Shown here in pieces: positions 54,758-63,879 of a stretch of DNA of 64,000 bases. Within the stretch, counting starts at the first letter, position 1. Each line of letters starts with the position of its first letter. A program made the translations under genes and the position numbers. The DNA is from Gemmatimonadaceae bacterium (GTDB lineage Bacteria > Gemmatimonadota > Gemmatimonadetes > Gemmatimonadales > Gemmatimonadaceae): assembly GCA_020852815.1 (NCBI GenBank), contig JADZAN010000046.1, forward strand, positions 124,001 to 188,000. Reading direction: 5' to 3'. The notes under the pieces were generated by a model. It was not told the DNA's origin. It ran no database searches and worked only from the letters and a program-made list of their open reading frames with translations.

Positions 54758-55615
54758 TCAGTAGATGTAGACGGGAGTCCCCACCGGGACGATGCGGAAA
54801 AGCGTCTCGATGTCCTCGTTGCGCAGGCGCACGCACCCGTGCGACGCGGCGCTCCCGATCGAGCTGGGGACGTCGGTACCGTGCAGCGCGTAGCCGTCGC
54901 CCAGGTTGAGGCGGTGCGTCCCCACCACCCCGGGAAAGCGACGCTGGTTGGTCCCGAACGGGGGAATGACGACCTGCCCGTTGACGATCAGGTCGCGCCC
55001 CTCCCCAGCCTCCAGCACCTCGACCGTCCCGTCGGGCTGGCGGCGAACGATGTTGCTCCCGTCCACGGCGAGGGTGTCGCCATTGGGGAGTGGAATGAGG
55101 TCGCTGCGCTTGAGCGCCAGGAGGCCGAGCTTCTTCTTGTGCGCCACCTCGACATAGTGCCAGTCGGGGGGGACCCAGGCGGGCTCGCTCTCCTTGCTCT
55201 GCACCACGAGGCGCCCGCGCGGCGTCTCGAACTTCCACTGGTTGCCGCCCCCCTTGTCGAGGACCTTCCCGCTCCCGGTGGCAACGCGCGTGGTGAAGAG
55301 GAGCGAATCGCCATCCCGATACCACAGGCGGCGGTCGGCGATGCTCACCACGATGTATGCCCGCCCCTGCGTCGTATCGACCGGGGCGTCGACGATGGTT
55401 TGCAGCGAGTCAGACACCGCCCCCACTTTCCGCTTCACGTCCTCGAGCACCTCGAGGTTGTCGTTGAAGACCATGCGGGCCACGTCGCGCTTGTAGCGCG
55501 CCGTGACGGTGGCGGCGCCAAGTCCGGCGCTCCCCACCAGCAGGAGGGCGACGAGCGTCACGAGGACGCGCGCCGGCGTCCCGCCGTGCTTGAGGAAGTG
55601 CTGAACGTGGCTCAT
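54758..55615 (-). CDS. L,D-transpeptidase (YkuD domain)
   Basis: The 285-residue membrane-anchored protein has one N-terminal helix (about 16-35) and a C-terminal YkuD catalytic domain. The active-site His is in YALHGTDV, and the Cys in ASHGCVRL 15 residues later. It forms 3-3 cross-links in peptidoglycan or attaches proteins to it. The ATG overlaps the stop of the upstream paralogue (ATGA). It lies in a run with two M15 peptidases, which would supply or trim the same stem peptides. Confidence 0.92.
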   Translation of the reverse strand: MSHVQHFLKHGGTPARVLVTLVALLLVGSAGLGAATVTARYKRDVARMVFNDNLEVLEDVKRKVGAVSDSLQTIVDAPVDTTQGRAYIVVSIADRRLWYRDGDSLLFTTRVATGSGKVLDKGGGNQWKFETPRGRLVVQSKESEPAWVPPDWHYVEVAHKKKLGLLALKRSDLIPLPNGDTLAVDGSNIVRRQPDGTVEVLEAGEGRDLIVNGQVVIPPFGTNQRRFPGVVGTHRLNLGDGYALHGTDVPSSIGSAASHGCVRLRNEDIETLFRIVPVGTPVYIY

Positions 55616-56319
55616 TCGTAGAAGTACACCGAAAGTCCCGGCGTGATGATGGGGGCGATGGCGCGCAGGTCGCGCCGCGACATGCGCACGGCACCGGGCA
55701 GAACATACCCACTATCGGCCAGGAGGCCGGAATCGGGGAGGGCGTAGATCACCGTCCCTCCCGTGAGGACGAGCGCATCGCGCCCCAGGACACCCGGCAG
55801 GAGGCGGTCGCTTGGGGGGGGCGTCGCCATGTCGCCAAAGACCCAGGTGGGGACCTCCCACGCGTCGCGCGGGCGCAAGACGCGTTCGACCGAACGTGCC
55901 CCCCGGGGGCGCACCACCCGCACCGTTTCCGCTCCCCCTCCCACGACCCGCTCGGCGCCGAGTTCGACGCGCATCTGCCGCAGGAGCGCTCCGTCGCGCT
56001 CGAGGAACATCGTCCCGCTGTCCATCGCCACCGACAGATGCAGGGCACGGTCGCCCGACGCCTGTCGCCGAATGAGTTCCAGCATGACGGCGACCTTGTT
56101 CTCTTCCGACTCGGCGACCATGTCGGTCTTCTGGCGCTCGGACTCGGACATGCCGGCGCGCAGCCGAGCCGTCTCGCCGCGATAGCGCAGGTAACGCACG
56201 CCGAGGATGGCGTCGCCCACCTGGAAGAGGGCGATGAGCGTGGAGAGGATGGCGACCGTGCGCGGGTACGCGCGGCGCAGCGCGGCGAAGCCGCCCGCGG
56301 GATGATGCGGCGCGCTCAT
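55612..56319 (-). CDS. Catalytically dead L,D-transpeptidase-like paralogue
   Basis: The 235-residue protein has one N-terminal transmembrane helix (about 21-40) and a charged, probably coiled segment. Its C-terminal domain aligns with the downstream YkuD enzyme: YALPDSG against YALHGTD, then GAVRMSRRDLRAI against GCVRLRNEDIETL, and LSVYFYE against TPVYIY. Both catalytic residues are lost (His to Pro, Cys to Ala). It is thus probably a regulator or scaffold of the true enzyme, translated with it through the ATGA overlap. Confidence 0.75.
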   Translation of the reverse strand: MSAPHHPAGGFAALRRAYPRTVAILSTLIALFQVGDAILGVRYLRYRGETARLRAGMSESERQKTDMVAESEENKVAVMLELIRRQASGDRALHLSVAMDSGTMFLERDGALLRQMRVELGAERVVGGGAETVRVVRPRGARSVERVLRPRDAWEVPTWVFGDMATPPPSDRLLPGVLGRDALVLTGGTVIYALPDSGLLADSGYVLPGAVRMSRRDLRAIAPIITPGLSVYFYE

Positions 56320-56393
56320 CCCGGCTTGGGCTTGCGTGTAGATTGCCAGCTTCGTTCGTGTGTCGTATTCACGCCACCGGCTCCCCGGCCAAG

Positions 56394-57935
56394 ATGCCCC
56401 GACCCAGTACTCGTCCCGTCGTCCTCGTCGTCATTGACGGTTTTGGCCATCGCGACGCCACGGAAGGTAATGCCGTCGCCATGGCCCGCATGCCCACGTG
56501 GTCGCGGTTGTGGGCCAAGGCGCCCCGGACGCTGCTCGACGCGAGCGGGCTGGCGGTGGGGCTTCCGGCGGGGCAGATGGGGAACAGCGAGGTGGGGCAC
56601 CTCAACCTGGGGGCGGGGCGGGTGGTGAAGCAGGACCTGGTCCGGATCGAGGAAGCGATCGCCGACCGGTCGTTCTTCAGCAAGGCGGCCTTTGTCGACG
56701 CCTGCGCCCACGTGAAGCGGAACGGCGGGACATTGCACCTGCTGGGGCTCCTGGGCGACGGCGGCGTGCATGCCATGGAGTCGCACCTGTTTGCCCTCCT
56801 CGACCTGGCGGAGCAGCAGGGGGTGACGCGCTTGGCGATCCAGGCGCTGATGGACGGACGCGACACGCTCCCGACCAACGGCTACGGCTACATGCAGAAG
56901 ACGCTCGCCATGGCGGCGGGGCGGGCGCAGGTTGCCTCGTTAGGTGGGCGGTACTTCGGGATGGACCGCGACAAGCGGTGGGAGCGCGTCAGGAAGTGGT
57001 ACGATTCGGTGACCGGGGTGGGCCCCACCACGGACGACCCGCTGGCGGCGATCCGCGCGGCGTACGATCGCGGCGAGACCGACGAGTTCATCACGCCGAT
57101 GACGGTGGTGAAGGACGGCGTCCCGGTAGCCCCGATCCGCGACGGCGATGCGATCATCGGCTTCAACTACCGCTCGGACCGGATGCGCCAGATGGTGCGC
57201 GCGCTCACGCAGGGCGACTTCGCCGGCTTCGACATCAGCGCGCGACCGAGCCGTTTGCACCTGGCGACGATGACGTCGTATGACGAGACGTTCTCGTTCC
57301 CCGTCGCCTTCCCGCCGTTCTCGATGGCCCGCATCGTGGCCGAGGTGGTGTCGGAGACGGGGATGACGATGTTTCGCACGGCGGAAACCGAGAAGTACCC
57401 GCACGTGACCTACTTCTACAATGGCGGGATCGAGGCGCCGTTCGCCGGCGAGGTGCGCAACCTGGTGGCGAGCCCCAAGGTCCCGACCTACGACCTGCAG
57501 CCGGAGATGTCGGCGGCGGGTGTGACCGACGTCCTCGTCGAGGCGATCGAAAGTGGATCGTACGACTTCACGCTGTGTAACTACGCCAACGCCGACATGG
57601 TCGGGCACACCGGCTCCATCCCCGCCGTCATCAAGGCGCTGGAGACGGTGGACTCGTGCCTGGCGCGCGTCATCGCGGCGGCGGAAAAGCAGGGGGCGCG
57701 CCTGCTCATCACCGCCGACCACGGCAACTGCGAAGTGATGATCGATCCCGAGACGGGGGGGCCGCACACGGCCCACACGACGAACCCGGTGCCGATGGTG
57801 GTGTTGGACCCGGATGGCGATCGCCCGATGCAGAGCGGTGGTGCGCTGTGCGACGTGGGCCCGACGATCCTCTCGATGCTGGGGATCGAGCAACCGACCG
57901 AGATGACCGGGCGCGCCCTGCGCCTGCCGTCCTAA
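56394..57935 (+). CDS. gpmI: 2,3-bisphosphoglycerate-independent phosphoglycerate mutase
   Basis: GpmI interconverts 3- and 2-phosphoglycerate in glycolysis using two Mn2+ ions. The 513-residue protein has the metal-site VVLVVIDGFG (Asp), the phosphoserine region MGNSEVGHLNLGAG, LMDGRDT, GFNYRSDRMRQM and the C-terminal ITADHGNCEVMID. The ATG at 56394 is preferred over an upstream frame extension of 17 residues. It is divergent from the L,D-transpeptidase cluster. Its TAA stop lies in a CCTAACG heptamer. Confidence 0.96.
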   Translation: MPRPSTRPVVLVVIDGFGHRDATEGNAVAMARMPTWSRLWAKAPRTLLDASGLAVGLPAGQMGNSEVGHLNLGAGRVVKQDLVRIEEAIADRSFFSKAAFVDACAHVKRNGGTLHLLGLLGDGGVHAMESHLFALLDLAEQQGVTRLAIQALMDGRDTLPTNGYGYMQKTLAMAAGRAQVASLGGRYFGMDRDKRWERVRKWYDSVTGVGPTTDDPLAAIRAAYDRGETDEFITPMTVVKDGVPVAPIRDGDAIIGFNYRSDRMRQMVRALTQGDFAGFDISARPSRLHLATMTSYDETFSFPVAFPPFSMARIVAEVVSETGMTMFRTAETEKYPHVTYFYNGGIEAPFAGEVRNLVASPKVPTYDLQPEMSAAGVTDVLVEAIESGSYDFTLCNYANADMVGHTGSIPAVIKALETVDSCLARVIAAAEKQGARLLITADHGNCEVMIDPETGGPHTAHTTNPVPMVVLDPDGDRPMQSGGALCDVGPTILSMLGIEQPTEMTGRALRLPS

Positions 57936-57972
57936 CGAACGCAACCGACCAGACCGCGCACACCGCGACGTG

Positions 57973-58674
57973 ATGATGAACCGTTTGTTGCCCCTGCTGG
58001 GGCTGTGCACCGTGGCGGCGCTCGCGCCGCGCGATACCATGGCGCAGGTCGGGTATACCCCGCGCAAGTCGCCCTATCGTGACCTGCACGGGCGCCAGGA
58101 ACTGACGATCTTCGGCGGGCAGTACACCGCCGGCGTCGATCCGGCCGGGGTGGCCCCGGTGAGCGGCCCGACGTTCGGCGCGCACTACGAGTTCCACATG
58201 ACCGGGCCGGCGTATTTCACCGTCCAGTCGATGCTCGTGATGTCGGAGCGCACCGTCCTTGACCCCACCAAGCTCCTCGTGCTGCGCGACCTGGGGAAGA
58301 AGAACGTCAACCTTCTCCTCACCGACATCGGCTTCGCCCTCAACCTCACCGGCTACAAGTCGTGGCACGGGATCGTCCCATCGTTAGGTGGCGGGCTGGG
58401 GATCGCCGCCGGCTTCGACGCGCCGGACGTGGGGCAGTACAAGGTCGGCTATCCGTTCATGCTCACCTTGCGCCCGGCGATCAAGTTCGCCCCCGGCGGG
58501 CGCTGGCAGGGGCGCATCGACGCGGGGAACTACTTCTACCGCATTCGCTACCCTGACTCGTACTTCACCAAGTCGACCGCCGACCCGGCGGTGCTCGAGG
58601 TGTCCGACGGCCGCAACGTGTGGAAGCGCAACCTCGGCCTCACCGCCGGGATCACGTACACGTTCGGGCGGTAG
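57973..58674 (+). CDS. Outer-membrane beta-barrel-like protein of unknown function
   Basis: The 233-residue protein has a signal peptide (hydrophobic segment to about residue 20, cleavage near TMAQ) and a strand-rich body with repeated aromatic/Gly positions, ending ITYTFGR. The pattern fits a small outer-membrane barrel. No known family was recognised. GTG 57970, ATG 57973 and ATG 57976 are all possible starts. queD begins immediately after the stop. Confidence 0.72.
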   Translation: MMNRLLPLLGLCTVAALAPRDTMAQVGYTPRKSPYRDLHGRQELTIFGGQYTAGVDPAGVAPVSGPTFGAHYEFHMTGPAYFTVQSMLVMSERTVLDPTKLLVLRDLGKKNVNLLLTDIGFALNLTGYKSWHGIVPSLGGGLGIAAGFDAPDVGQYKVGYPFMLTLRPAIKFAPGGRWQGRIDAGNYFYRIRYPDSYFTKSTADPAVLEVSDGRNVWKRNLGLTAGITYTFGR

Positions 58675-59106
58675 GTGGCACGGGCGTACCTCACGCGCCG
58701 CGTGACCTTTGCCGCGGCGCACCGCTACCGGCGCCCGGAATGGGACGACGAGCGCAACCTGGCCACCTTTGGCGCCTGCGCGCGCCCAAACTACCACGGG
58801 CATACGTACGTGTGTGACGTGACGGTGGGCGGTGAACTCGATGAGGTCACGGGCTTCATCGTCGACCTCGGCGCCCTGGACCGCGTGCTCGCCGCCGAGG
58901 TTCACGCACGCTACGACCACGCCAACCTCAACCTCGACATCCCCGAGTTCGCCGAGGGGAAGCTGGTCCCCACCGGCGAGAATGTGGCGCGACTGATCTT
59001 CCAGCAGGTGCGCGCGGCGTTGCAGGCGTTAGGCGCGAGCGCCGAGGTGGTGGAGGTGCGCGTGGCGGAGGATGCGACGCTGGCGTCGGCGTATCGGGGG
59101 GAGTGA
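58675..59106 (+). CDS. queD: 6-carboxytetrahydropterin synthase / 6-pyruvoyltetrahydropterin synthase-like
   Basis: The 143-residue protein has the zinc ligands His16 (AAAHRY), His41 and His43 (NYHGHTY) and the catalytic-type Cys35 (GACARPN). Asp/His in YDHANLN complete the proton-relay set. QueD makes 6-carboxytetrahydropterin from dihydroneopterin triphosphate in queuosine synthesis; PTPS activity is possible. It starts at GTG 58675 directly after the barrel stop. A heptamer/hairpin element begins at its stop. Confidence 0.9.
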   Translation: MARAYLTRRVTFAAAHRYRRPEWDDERNLATFGACARPNYHGHTYVCDVTVGGELDEVTGFIVDLGALDRVLAAEVHARYDHANLNLDIPEFAEGKLVPTGENVARLIFQQVRAALQALGASAEVVEVRVAEDATLASAYRGE

Positions 59107-59169
59107 GGGGGGACGGGGGACGGGAGACGGGAGACGGGAGACGGGAGTGCCGCGGCCGGTGGCCGCGGC
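59106..59169 (+). repeat. G-quadruplex-type heptamer repeat plus 9-bp hairpin, after queD
   Basis: Heptamers of the forms ACGGGGG and ACGGGAG fill 59106-59148 and end ACGGGAGT. A perfect hairpin follows: GCCGCGGCC (59149-59157), loop GGT, GGCCGCGGC (59161-59169), then GGTCTTGTTTG. In this copy, which runs with the gene, the stem plus T-rich tail could act as the queD terminator. Confidence 0.85.
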
Positions 59170-59369
59170 GGTCTTGTTTGGGGGTGCGGGGGGCGGGTGC
59201 GGCGGGGCATCTTTGGGCGATGAGAGAGCGCGAGTGCGGCGCGTGCGCTGCCGCTGAGTTCAATGCGCCGGTGTGCGCGGGCGTCGGCGCCCCACACTCG
59301 CGTGACCCGGGCGTGCGCGCCCCGCGTTCCCCGCGTACCCCACGCGCCGCGCGCGTCCGGCGTTAGGTG

Positions 59370-59972
59370 ATGCACTGCACCGGGGTGATACTGGCCGGCG
59401 GAGGGGCCACGCGCTTCGAGGGGCGCCCCAAGGGGCTCGAGGTGGTGGGGGGGCGCCGCATCATCGACCGCGTGGCCGCGGCGCTGGGCACCGTGACCGA
59501 CGCGCTGCTCCTCATCGCCAACGATCCCGGCGCCGACGCCTGGCTCCCCGGCGTGCGCACGTGCGGCGACGTGCGAGCGGGCGAGGGGAGCCTGGGCGGG
59601 TTGCACGCGGCGCTCTCGCATGCCGAGGCTGGCGTGCTGGTGGTGGCGTGGGACATGCCCTTCGTGAGCGCCCCCCTGCTCCAACGGCTTCGCGCGTTAG
59701 GCGAGGACGGCCACGACGCCGCGGTCGCCGAGAGCGGGGGCCGGCGGGGCGTGGAGCCCATGTGCGCCTGGTATGGACCGGGTGCGCTGGAACCGATCAC
59801 GCAGGCGCTGGACCGCGGCGACCGCCGCGCGACCGCTGTGCTCGACCACCTGCGCGTCGCGCGCCTCCCCCTCGAGGAGGTGCAACGCTTTGGCGACCCC
59901 GCGAAGCTCTTCCTCAACGTGAACTCGCGCGACGAGCTGGCCCGCGCGGCGCAGCTCGCCAGCGCGCCCTGA
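59370..59972 (+). CDS. mobA: Molybdenum cofactor guanylyltransferase (MobA-like)
   Basis: MobA attaches GMP to molybdopterin to form MGD. The 200-residue protein has the nucleotide-binding LAGGGATRFEGRPKGLE (about 8-24), the GSLGGLHAAL segment and the metal-binding VVAWDMPF. The ATG at 59370 is preferred over a GTG at 59367. The gene precedes a degenerate mobB and, further on, moeA, so the locus is a molybdenum-cofactor cluster interrupted by dacB. Confidence 0.88.
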   Translation: MHCTGVILAGGGATRFEGRPKGLEVVGGRRIIDRVAAALGTVTDALLLIANDPGADAWLPGVRTCGDVRAGEGSLGGLHAALSHAEAGVLVVAWDMPFVSAPLLQRLRALGEDGHDAAVAESGGRRGVEPMCAWYGPGALEPITQALDRGDRRATAVLDHLRVARLPLEEVQRFGDPAKLFLNVNSRDELARAAQLASAP

Positions 59973-59976
59973 CCGC

Positions 59977-60190
59977 ATGCCTCTCTTCCGCTCCATCGTC
60001 GGCCGCAAGCACGCGGGAAATGCCGCGCTCGCGGTGCAGCTGGCGGCGGCGCTCCGCCGGCGCGGGCTGCGCGCGATGACCATCGAGCACGGGGGAAGCC
60101 GAGCGCGTGGCGATGATCGCTCCCGACCGCCTGGCGGTCGTGATGCGCTGGGGCCAGGAGCGGGCGGCGGGGGAAGTGTCGGAACGGTAG
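59977..60190 (+). pseudogene. mobB: mobB remnant (internal deletion, frameshift and broken P-loop)
   Basis: The first 38 codons read like the N-terminus of MobB, the GTP-binding partner of MobA. The phosphate loop is GRKHAGNAA instead of GRKxxGKTT, so the essential Lys is gone. After IEHG the reading changes to the +1 frame, where EAERVAMIAPDRLAVVMRW is recognisable MobB C-terminal text up to the stop at 60188-60190. The segment between them (the conserved His/Asp region) is missing. In the first frame the sequence runs on into dacB, giving an artefactual fusion. Confidence 0.7.
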
Positions 60191-60321
60191 ATGGCAGACG
60201 GGACGACGCTCGGCGCGCGGCGAGAGCCTCGCGCGCCCTCGGCCGGCGCGATATCGTGCGTGGCGCCGAGCGTGCGCACCTCCACCGCGGGGCGACGCCG
60301 GCGACTCCCCGACGCGAACCC

Positions 60322-61899
60322 ATGTCACGCGCCATCCGAACGACTGCCCGCCCCCCCGCGCCTGCGCGCCGTGCCCGCTCGCGCCAGCGGCTCGCCGCCG
60401 TCGCCGCCTTCGCCGCGACCGCCTCGACGCTCGCCGGCTGCACTCGCGCCAGCGCGCACGGTGCCCCATCCATCCGAATGCACGCCGAGGTTGCCGCACT
60501 TCGCCACAGCGTCGACTCGATGGTGGCCGCGCCGCAGTTCCGCAGCGCACAGTTGGGGATCCTGGTGGTCGACCCGGTGAGCGGCGACACGCTGGTGTCG
60601 CACAACGCCGGCAAGCTGTTCATGCCGGCGTCGAACCAGAAGATCCTCACCGGGGCGGCGGCGTTGCAGCTGCTGGGGCCGGACTTCCGCTTCAGCACGA
60701 CCATGGCCGCCAGCGGCCCGGTGGCGGACGGCGAGGTGCGCGGCGACCTGGTCGTGAGCGGCACCGGCGACCCCAGCGTGAGCGACCACATGGCCGGCGA
60801 CGCCATGCGCCCGCTGCGCGCCATGGCCGACTCGCTCGCCGCACGCGGCATCACCCGCATCGCCGGGGCCATCGTCCCCGGTGCCGACGCCTTTCCCGAT
60901 GTCACGTTAGGCTACGGCTGGTCGTACGATGACCTCGACTTCGCATACGCGGCGGGGGTGGACGAGCTGTACTTCAACGAGGGGTTCGCCCGCATCGTCG
61001 TTCGCGGCGGGGCGACCGCCGGCGAAGCGCCCACCGCGCGCACGCTTCCCGCAACCACCGTCCCGCGCGTACGGATGTGGGCGCAGACCACGGCGCCCGT
61101 CGCGGCGGCCACGGCCAGCGCCCGCCGCTCCCGTACGCTCACGGTGCGGCAGGATTCCACCGACAACGCCACGGTCATCATCGACGGGAGCATTGCGGCT
61201 GGCGACTCGGCGGTGCTGACCATCACCCAGCGCGATCCGTCGCGAGCCTATCTGTTGGCGCTGGCGGAGGCGGTACGCGAGCGCGGGATTGCCGTCACCG
61301 CCGGAGTGTCGATGTGGCGCGGGACGTCGACCTATCCGCTCTTCTCCCTGCTGTCGCCCCCGCTCACCGATGTGCTCAAGGCGTTCGAGAAGCCGTCGCA
61401 GAACCAGATCGGGGAGATTCTCCTGCGCACGCTGGGACGCGCGCGCGCGGGCGTGGGGACCGCCGACAGCGGCGCGCGCGTGGTGCGCGACCAGCTGCTG
61501 GCATGGGGTGCTGCCTCCGACGGCTTCGTCTATCGCGACGGGAGCGGGCTCTCGCGGCAGGATGTCGTCACTCCCGAGACGATCGTGCGCGTGCTCGACG
61601 CGATGCGGCAGTCCAGGGACTTCTCGACCTTCTACGACGCCCTCCCCATCGGCGGCGTGGACGGAACGATCGCCAATCGCATGAAGGGAACGCCCGCCCA
61701 GGGCAACGTGCACGCCAAGACCGGAACCCTCGACATGGTGCGCTCGCTCTCCGGCTACGTCACCACGGCCGACGGGCGCCTCCTCCTCTTCAGCGTCCTC
61801 GCCAACCATTTCGTCGTCCCCACGCGCGAGATCGAGCGGGTGCAGGACACGCTGGTGAGCCGGCTGGCATCGTTGCGCCTGACGGCAGGGGCGCGCTGA
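60322..61899 (+). CDS. dacB: D-alanyl-D-alanine carboxypeptidase/endopeptidase (PBP4, S13 family)
   Basis: The 525-residue periplasmic lipoprotein-like enzyme has an N-terminal signal (lipobox STLAGC, about 35-40). It has the three S13 motifs: SxxK in PASNQKIL (about residue 100), a SxN-type motif in KPSQNQIGE and KTG in HAKTGTL. It cleaves peptidoglycan stem peptides or cross-links. The start at 60322 is in frame with the mobB remnant upstream, so automated callers may extend it wrongly to 59977. The stop overlaps moeA (TGATG). Confidence 0.9.
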   Translation: MSRAIRTTARPPAPARRARSRQRLAAVAAFAATASTLAGCTRASAHGAPSIRMHAEVAALRHSVDSMVAAPQFRSAQLGILVVDPVSGDTLVSHNAGKLFMPASNQKILTGAAALQLLGPDFRFSTTMAASGPVADGEVRGDLVVSGTGDPSVSDHMAGDAMRPLRAMADSLAARGITRIAGAIVPGADAFPDVTLGYGWSYDDLDFAYAAGVDELYFNEGFARIVVRGGATAGEAPTARTLPATTVPRVRMWAQTTAPVAAATASARRSRTLTVRQDSTDNATVIIDGSIAAGDSAVLTITQRDPSRAYLLALAEAVRERGIAVTAGVSMWRGTSTYPLFSLLSPPLTDVLKAFEKPSQNQIGEILLRTLGRARAGVGTADSGARVVRDQLLAWGAASDGFVYRDGSGLSRQDVVTPETIVRVLDAMRQSRDFSTFYDALPIGGVDGTIANRMKGTPAQGNVHAKTGTLDMVRSLSGYVTTADGRLLLFSVLANHFVVPTREIERVQDTLVSRLASLRLTAGAR

Positions 61900-63149
61900 T
61901 GTTCACCGTCGCCGAGGCGAGCGCCCGCAGCCTGGCCGGCATCGCGCCGCTGGGGGTCGAGCGCGTGCAGCTGCTCGACGCCGTGGGGCGCGTCCTCGCG
62001 CGCGATGCGGTCGCCAGCTACACGCTCCCGCACTGGGACAACTCGGCGATGGATGGCTACGCGGTGCGCGCCGAAGACATCGCCGCCGCCAGCAGCAACG
62101 CTCCGGTGCGGCTCCGGGTGCTGGAGACCGTCGCCGCAGGCGGCTTCCCGACCCTCCCGGTGCGCCAGGGGCTCTGCACGCGCATCATGACGGGCGCCCC
62201 GATCCCCGATGGTGCCGATTCCGTGGTCCGCGTCGAGGACACCGATGCCGGGCTCGAGGTCGTGGCCATCCGCGACGCACGCGACGCGCGCAAGAACATC
62301 CGCCCGCGCGGCGAGGACTTCGTGGGCGGCGCCACCGTGATCCCCGCCGGGACGCCGATTGCGCCGGCGCAGGTCGGTGTCCTTGCCTCGTTAGGGCTGC
62401 CCTCGGTCGAGGTCCACCGCCGCCCCGTGGTGGCCATTCTCGGCTCCGGCGACGAGCTCGTCGACCTCGATCGCTTCCACGAGGTGCTGGCGGGACGGAA
62501 GATCGTCACCTCCAATTCGTACAGCATCAGCGCACTCGTCAGGAGCAACGGCGGGATCCCGCTCCTCCTCGGCAACGCCGGCGATACGCCGGCGTCGTTG
62601 CGCGCCCTCCTCGAGCAGGCTCGCGGCGCCGACCTGATCGTCACCTCCGCCGGCGCCTCGGTGGGGGCGTTCGACTACACGCGCGACGTCCTGGCATCGT
62701 TAGGTGCGACGATCGACTTCTGGAAGGTGCGCATGCGCCCCGGCGCCCCCATCGGCTTCGGCGCCCTGCACGGCACACCGTGGGTCGGGCTCCCCGGCAA
62801 CCCGGTGTCGGTGATGGTGACGTTCGAGCTGTTCGTGCGCCCGCTGCTGCGGCGCATGCAGGGGCACGAGCGCCTCTTCCGCCACCCCGTCCCCGTCGTG
62901 CTCGACGACGGCGTGACACTCGGCGCACGGCTCACGCACTTCCTGCGCGGCATCGTCGACGTGGGCAACGACGGACGCCTCCACGCCCGACTCACCGGGC
63001 CGCAAGGGTCCGGAATCCTCACCTCGATGGCGCGGGCCAACGCGCTGCTCGTGGTCCCCGAGGATCGCTCGCGCTGCGAGGCGGGCGATGTGGTCCATGC
63101 CCTCCTCGTGAACGAGGACGCCCATCTCGCCGAGTCGTTCTCGCTGTGA
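61899..63149 (+). CDS. moeA: Molybdopterin molybdenumtransferase
   Basis: MoeA inserts molybdenum into adenylylated molybdopterin. The 416-residue protein begins MFTVAEASARSLAGIAPLG and has PHWDNSAMDGYAVRA (about 46-60), RIMTGAPIPDGADSVVRVED, VAILGSGDELV, SAGASVGAFDYTRDV and GLPGNPVSVMVTFELFV, all family hallmarks. The ATG overlaps the dacB stop by one base. The stop overlaps the next gene start (GTGA). Confidence 0.95.
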   Translation: MFTVAEASARSLAGIAPLGVERVQLLDAVGRVLARDAVASYTLPHWDNSAMDGYAVRAEDIAAASSNAPVRLRVLETVAAGGFPTLPVRQGLCTRIMTGAPIPDGADSVVRVEDTDAGLEVVAIRDARDARKNIRPRGEDFVGGATVIPAGTPIAPAQVGVLASLGLPSVEVHRRPVVAILGSGDELVDLDRFHEVLAGRKIVTSNSYSISALVRSNGGIPLLLGNAGDTPASLRALLEQARGADLIVTSAGASVGAFDYTRDVLASLGATIDFWKVRMRPGAPIGFGALHGTPWVGLPGNPVSVMVTFELFVRPLLRRMQGHERLFRHPVPVVLDDGVTLGARLTHFLRGIVDVGNDGRLHARLTGPQGSGILTSMARANALLVVPEDRSRCEAGDVVHALLVNEDAHLAESFSL

Positions 63150-63835
63150 CCGTTGCAGGTGACGACGCCTGGTGGGAGCGCGAGCTGGACGCGCTCCGCG
63201 CGCGCTTCGACGTGGCCGAGACCGAGGTCACCTGCGGCAACCGCCGCTTTGTCCTCGCGCACCCGCGCAACGCCGAGTCGCTGATCGACGAAGACGCGTT
63301 CGAGCGCGACGAGCGCCTCCCCTACTGGGCCGACGTGTGGCCCTCGGCGCGCGTCCTGGCCGAGCACGTGGCGCGCCACAAGGGGAACGGACGGCGTGCC
63401 CTGGAACTCGGCTGCGGGAGCGGGCTCGTCGCCTGCGCCCTCGCGCACGCCGGCTATCGCGTCACGGCAACCGACTACTATCCCGAGGCGCTCGAGTTCA
63501 CGCGCGTGAACGTGGCGCGCAACACCGGACATCGCATCGTCACGCGAATGGTCGACTGGCGCGACATGCCGCGCGATCTGGGACGCTTTGACGTGGTTGT
63601 TGCCTCGGACGTGCTGTACGAGCACACGCACGGGGACCTGGTGGCCGATGCAGTCCTCGCCACGCTGTCCGACGAGGGATACGCGCTCATCGCCGATCCG
63701 GGGCGGCTCTCACTCGCCAACTTCCTGGCCAGCGCCGAGGAAGGGGGGATGGCACTCACCGAGCACTGGGTCGCCCCGTTCGAGGAAGGATCGCAGAAGC
63801 AGCAGATCCAGTTGCACGTGCTGCGCATCCGGTAG
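63146..63835 (+). CDS. Class I SAM-dependent methyltransferase
   Basis: The 229-residue protein has the SAM motif ALELGCGSGLVACALA (about 85-100), the acidic motif II ATDYYPEAL and motif IV region FDVVVASDVLYEH. Conserved FVLAHPRNAESLIDE and LPYWADVWPSARVLAE near the N-terminus match the METTL21/Nnt1-type protein-lysine or small-molecule methyltransferases. The target is unknown. It starts at GTG 63146 within the moeA stop. Confidence 0.85.
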   Translation: MTVAGDDAWWERELDALRARFDVAETEVTCGNRRFVLAHPRNAESLIDEDAFERDERLPYWADVWPSARVLAEHVARHKGNGRRALELGCGSGLVACALAHAGYRVTATDYYPEALEFTRVNVARNTGHRIVTRMVDWRDMPRDLGRFDVVVASDVLYEHTHGDLVADAVLATLSDEGYALIADPGRLSLANFLASAEEGGMALTEHWVAPFEEGSQKQQIQLHVLRIR

Positions 63836-63879
63836 CGGGGCATGCGCGAGCCGGCGCGCGAGCTGTCGCGCGCGGAATC

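Noticed and set aside
59977-61899. A 640-residue fusion protein of MobB and DacB
   Set aside because: The first frame only carries the decayed MobB N-terminus; DacB has its own signal peptide at 60322.
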